Of a stretch of 64,000 nt of DNA, positions 60,101-64,000 are shown piece after piece. The stretch covers positions 7,746,790 through 7,810,789 of the forward strand of contig JAKZAN010000002.1 of the NCBI GenBank assembly GCA_023053545.1, read 5' to 3'. This DNA comes from Lepidurus packardi. Lineage: Eukaryota > Arthropoda > Branchiopoda > Notostraca > Triopsidae. The position numbers and the translations under genes were made by a program. Numbering within the stretch: position 1 is the first letter of the stretch; each line of letters opens with the position of its first letter. A model generated the notes under the pieces. That model was not told where the DNA came from. It saw only the letters and a program-made list of their open reading frames with translations, and searched no databases.

Positions 60101-63100
60101 CATTTTATGTTCCTTGTTTTAACATTATAAAAAGTAGGTTAACCATGAAGTTATCCAATACAAAGACGGTAACTAGTTCTGCTCACACCGGTTAAATTTT
60201 TTTTTAAATATCCAAAAAATTATTTGCCACTTCTTAGCAATTCGTAGAAATAAAAAAAAATTAATGGAGCCCAAAAAAATTAATTTATAAAATTAATAAT
60301 TTAGTTTGACTTGATTTTGTAGTTTAAGGCCACGATTTACTGCAAGTAGTAGACAATTTTTTGTCACCAGAAGGCACTGATGTCCCATGCCTTTCTCATT
60401 GTAATTTCATAAACTTTTAACAAGAAATTGACAGAAACAGAAAGAGAAAATGTACAAATTCTTTTTTTTTTTAAATATATTATAAGAAAATCTATAGAAC
60501 TGGGTTCGTTTTCTATCTGTAGGATTTATTTAACATTTTCGCAACTTTGAACTCTGTAGAAAATCTATGGAAGAATATAGAAAATGTATAAAATTGTTTA
60601 TGTTAATGTTAATATTAATGTAGAAAACTTATCGGAAAATACATTAATAGAGACGAACCAAATTCTGTAGTCAAATACATCCCATGCATTACTGTCAAAT
60701 ACAATTTGATTAGCTTGTAGAGGGAATGAGAATGTTTTAATCCCTTTGTGCCATGCTACAGCGCCCTGAGGGGTACCAGTAACCCGTGGCCTTAACCTAC
60801 TTATGTACTGGGTAAAACATCCTGGAATATTCAGTCATGAAGTACACTACTATAAGACATAAAAAGCGTAATGCTAGAGATTGCTTAAAGATGACTACTA
60901 ATTGCTGAACATGTAGGAGAAATTAATAGTAGTTCAACATGATGCGACGTTGTTTATAAGCCCTTTTAGACGATAGCTAATAACCAATTTCGATGTTCAG
61001 CGAACGGAGTTTAGGATCCGTGTGTTTAAAAGGTTCACCATTTAAGCACATCAGCCGTTTCCCTCCAACGCCTTTACCGAAGAGAATACAGGCTTTCCAG
61101 TGACAGATTATACCCTCAACACTTTGTTGTTAACTAAACTTTTATTTATATTATCAAGCTCCCCCCAACAAAAGTTTCGTGCTTTATATCGCTAAGGGCT
61201 TGATGGCTCATCATTTTCCGGAGAACAAGTTGGGCTTGGATGTCGACACGACACGAACCTTATCATCAGCACAAACTATGCGAAAAAGCGCGAGAGGCAG
61301 CACACACACAACACATACACACAGAAATGACGACCATTAATATTGTGCATGAAACCCCTCAACCCCAAAAGCCCCGAAGCACGTAGTAGCTATCATTGTG
61401 GTAAGAATTGTGAGGTTTGGGGTAACTTTCTTTTCCATATCGTTCTCAGCTTTTACCCTCTCCGCCAAAAAAGAAGCCATAGTAAAGTCAAGGGATAAGA
61501 AGAAAAAGTAAAGTTACCAAAGTCTCTTGTACTGGGCCGTGAACTGAATGATATTAATAACACGTGTCCGTATAGCCTCCTTTTTTATTAGAAATTCTGT
61601 ACAAAATAGAAAAGGTCTTCATTGAAAAAGAAGCTTATATACTAAAGGAGCTGTATTAAAGTGGAAGGAGAGCCCCCAGAAGGTCATTACTGCATGAGGC
61701 CATATTGAATCCGTATTTCCGCAGAGATTTTGGAAAGAGTAAAAAGAAAAAAATATTTCGGAAAATCTTCCGAAGGGTACGGGCATATAAAATTGGCGGT
61801 CCTGAGGTCTCGTTTCCTTTTATGTATTTGACAGATTTGCGTCCCCCTCCTTCTCTCCGTACTTGTCATGCAAAGGCAAAAAGAAATAAAAAGTAAGCAT
61901 ATTCTGGGATTTTGGTTGCTGCCAACGAGGACACTTTTTTGCGTTACTTTTTTTCTTATTTAACGATTGTGGCATGCAAATAGCAAGCTGGAATTCCCAT
62001 TTGTACGGCGTGTCGTCAAGAAAGCCGGAGAATAAGGGAAGGGACGGGTGAAAGGTTGCCAGTAATGCGGGAGTAGAGCGCTTTTGGGTGCTGTATAGAC
62101 AATGGATGGAAAACTTGCCTGACACTCGTAAGTTCCGTCATCTTTTTTCTGCAAGTACTTGATCTCCAGGGTCCAATCATGCGTGTCAGGGATGTGCTTA
62201 ACACCGAACCTCGCGTCCGCCGTATACGTGAGCAAACCCGAAGTCAGAATATGCCAATCACGGCGTCTTACCCACGTCACCTAAAGGAACAGCAATCCCT
62301 TATTACTGCATAGAATTGAACCGTGTGTGGAAGGACGGGGGATTAGGGGCTTTCTGTATTATATGTTAAGCCTCTTAGGGGCGGTTCTTTCCCATCCTTT
62401 TTCCCCAAAAAAGTCGTCAAAAAGCTTACGAGGAAATGTCAAAAATACATCTGGGAAATTTCTGTGAGTCTCAGAGGTGATATGGATGGCAAAATTGGAT
62501 GAAACGTAAACCATAGAAAGTAAAAAAGGGCAAGGTAAAGAAACTCGCTTGGTTTAGCATTCGAGTCAGGTCAAAGTTATTTTAAAATTCCAGGGAATAG
62601 ATAGAAGGTATTACATTATAAGTTTCTATGGTTCTCAAATTTATGGATGGGAAAGAAGAAATAAGGAGCGAGTTCATCTTAAGTGTGAAATAAAAAAGGA
62701 ACCTGCTGCTGAGCACTGCCTCGCAAACGGCAGCGCAGGAAAGCCGTTTCGCCTAAACTGCTCGTCACATTGGTTTCCAAGGCGTCCACAAAAGCCACTT
62801 CGTCGTCCTGCAGATGAACACTTTCCAGCGTCTGAAGCGCCATAGTTGCTGGAGAAATACCCATCGAGCCCTCCGGCTTCATGTCAAGAGCCAGTAAGGT
62901 GGGATCTGCCTCGACGGGCTCGAGCTCTGGATTGCCCTCACGACCGCTTGTACTTGAGCTGCTGTTTCTGCTGCTGCTTGTACTGGACGAATGTCGCAAA
63001 CTCCCGCTCTGTGAACGGGGATGAAATTTCGCACTTAAACTGCTGGACTCGTCAACCTCCCGTTTCCGGTAATGTAGCGGCCGGAAAGGCCTCGTTGCCA

Positions 63101-63586
63101 GTAATGGAACACGGTCCGATCCGAAGAAAACGGCAGGTTCTTCACTCCTGCTCAACACTGAAACCCTAGACGGGGTAATAGCAGTAGGCGAAGTAGTAGT
63201 CTCAGTAATAGTCATGGTAACAACGGAAGACGAAGACGAAGGAAGGGTTTTTAAGACCGGAGAGGAAAAGAAATAAACTGGAGACGCGGCGAATCGGCTT
63301 AGAAGCTGATTAGGCTTGATGAGCCTCGTGGCTAAATCGCCTCGTCGTGCGAGCCTGCTCTTGTCAACGCCACTAATAAATGAGCTGCCGGTACCGGCAC
63401 GAGTCGCCCGTCCTGGGCTGTCGTTAGTCAATGCCAGCATCCATCGCGATAGAGATTTCATGTGCTCATGCTGACCTGGCTGGAGCAGCGGAATCAATGG
63501 TGTCGACCACCAGCTGCCTCCTCCTCCTCGTCCCCCGCCGCCTCCTTTGCCTCCGCCTGTTTTTGACAGAACCACCCGGGCATCAC
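57141..63586 (-). CDS. Dpr-type two-immunoglobulin cell-surface protein, 3' part (5' end outside the window)
   Basis: Dpr proteins pair with DIP partners to set neuronal recognition. Exons (5' to 3'): 63586-62703, 62280-62119, 59285-59151, 57666-57423, 57268-57141; 1,553 nt, at least 516 residues, phases agreeing. Ig1: AFLRCRLRG, VTWVRRRDWHILTSG, DWTLEIKY and the Cys loop DDGTYEC. The linker VAAPQAVILGGG leads to Ig2: VTLVCVV, VVFWYHNGTLLVDG and DSHTGNYTC. The tail HEPAAVQRHNSASTQ and a short hydrophobic end fit a Dpr membrane anchor. Two Ig domains and this tail exclude DIP (three Ig). The first exon here starts at a phase-1 acceptor (gacag|GTGATG), so signal peptide and start lie upstream. 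The ~265 residues before Ig1 are unusually long and Ser-rich. The 62119 donor is GC (cag|gcaagt). Confidence 0.9.
57667..59150. other. Dpr-gene intron, nothing else seen
   Basis: GT-AG, phase 0, between the two halves of Ig2. Short frames only. Confidence 0.75.
59286..62118. other. Dpr-gene GC-AG intron with AT-rich repeats
   Basis: A 2.8-kb intron between the Ig1 exon and the linker exon. It contains two related AT-rich segments (59840-59965 and 60800-60895) and a CA-rich stretch near 61302-61322. No nested gene is recognised. Confidence 0.65.
59840..59965. repeat. AT-rich segment with short tandem duplication, related to 60800-60895
   Basis: AAAGTTACTAGAAATATCCAA recurs 26 bases later with one change (AAAGTTGCTAGAAATATCC). 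The preceding part (ATCCTGGAT, ATTCAGT, AGTACA, ACATAAAA, ATGCTA) is echoed in the same order at 60805-60895. Confidence 0.4.
62281..62702. other. Dpr-gene intron within Ig1
   Basis: GT-AG, phase 0, 422 bases, no other signal. Confidence 0.8.
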
Positions 63587-64000
63587 CTGTCAAAACACGA
63601 CCGATATGCGTTATAGTCAACAGATATGCAATCGATACACAAAGAAAAGCAGAAGCCAAAAAGGAAAAAACAGATTCTTGAAGGGTTAAGAGGTGGGGAA
63701 TTATGCATGGCTAAAGTTATGATCGGGACATAAAAAGGGGTCGTGGGTAGCGTAGAGGGTATAAATGGGAGCAGGAAGAAGCTGATGGAAGGGATGGGAA
63801 ATTTTGTAAACCTTGTGCGCTTCACCGCGCAATGCAACCGGGGTTGGAGCGAAGGGCTGATCCCGTTTTACTCATTGCGATCTCCCCCACTTGGGTTTCC
63901 TTGTGTATCCAAGCTAACGCAGCGCTTTGATTATTCTAATTAGGGAAGCGTTAGCTGCCGAAGAGTTAGACGCAAGTTGTAGCACGGAAGTTTTTTGGGG
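63587..64000. other. Upstream Dpr-gene intron running off the window
   Basis: It ends in a clear acceptor at 63587. No signal-peptide exon with an ATG is found here. Confidence 0.55.

Noticed and set aside
63587-63659. Signal-peptide-like start just upstream of the Dpr exon
   Set aside because: The apparent initiator is TTG, not ATG, and the stretch ends in a strong acceptor (ttttgacag), so it is intron.
1-64000. tRNA, rRNA, CRISPR arrays, transposase or reverse-transcriptase genes
   Set aside because: None was recognised; the window is ordinary eukaryotic genic DNA.

Overview
The window is nuclear DNA of an arthropod, most likely a small-genome crustacean such as a Daphnia-like branchiopod. 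The species is an inference. The evidence is many short GT-AG introns (often 45-90 bases), three gene families characteristic of arthropods (Limpet, Bitesize, Dpr) and compact gene spacing. I saw no sign of bacterial, viral or organellar sequence.

Layout. (1) 155-2731 (+): a complete nine-exon gene for mitochondrial succinyl-CoA:3-ketoacid CoA transferase (522 aa). (2) 4019-11131: poorly coding DNA with a few candidate exons, probably the upstream and alternative-promoter zone of the next gene. (3) 11132-21927 (+): a Limpet-type protein with a PET domain and six LIM domains, with several candidate alternative first exons. (4) 22979-24612 (-): a complete quinone oxidoreductase-like protein, CRYZL1 type. 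(5) 24989-25966 (+): a complete DNAJC8-type J protein, divergent from CRYZL1 across a 376-base shared promoter. (6) 27065-51637 (-): a complete bitesize (synaptotagmin-like protein) gene of 15 exons. It encodes about 3,794 residues, 2,569 of them in one 7.7-kb exon, and it contains an 8.2-kb intron. (7) 51638-57140: non-coding. (8) 57141-63586 (-): the 3' part of a Dpr-type two-immunoglobulin cell-surface protein; its 5' end lies beyond the window.

The exon models were built by hand. For every complete gene the splice phases agree at each junction and the total length is divisible by three, which is the main support for the boundaries. The genes do not form one pathway. OXCT1 is ketone-body metabolism, Limpet is a muscle or cytoskeletal LIM adaptor, CRYZL1 is an orphan reductase, DNAJC8 is a spliceosome-associated J protein, Bitesize is a Rab- and membrane-binding scaffold with two C2 domains, and Dpr is a neuronal recognition molecule.

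The less expected observations are these: a recurring short Tyr-Phe motif in the giant Bitesize exon; a three-copy dispersed repeat family and a ~92-base degenerate repeat in introns; two overlapping frames in the Limpet N-terminal exon; an alternative Limpet first exon that would break a LIM zinc knuckle; a GC-AG intron; and a long Ser-rich pre-Ig region in the Dpr gene.
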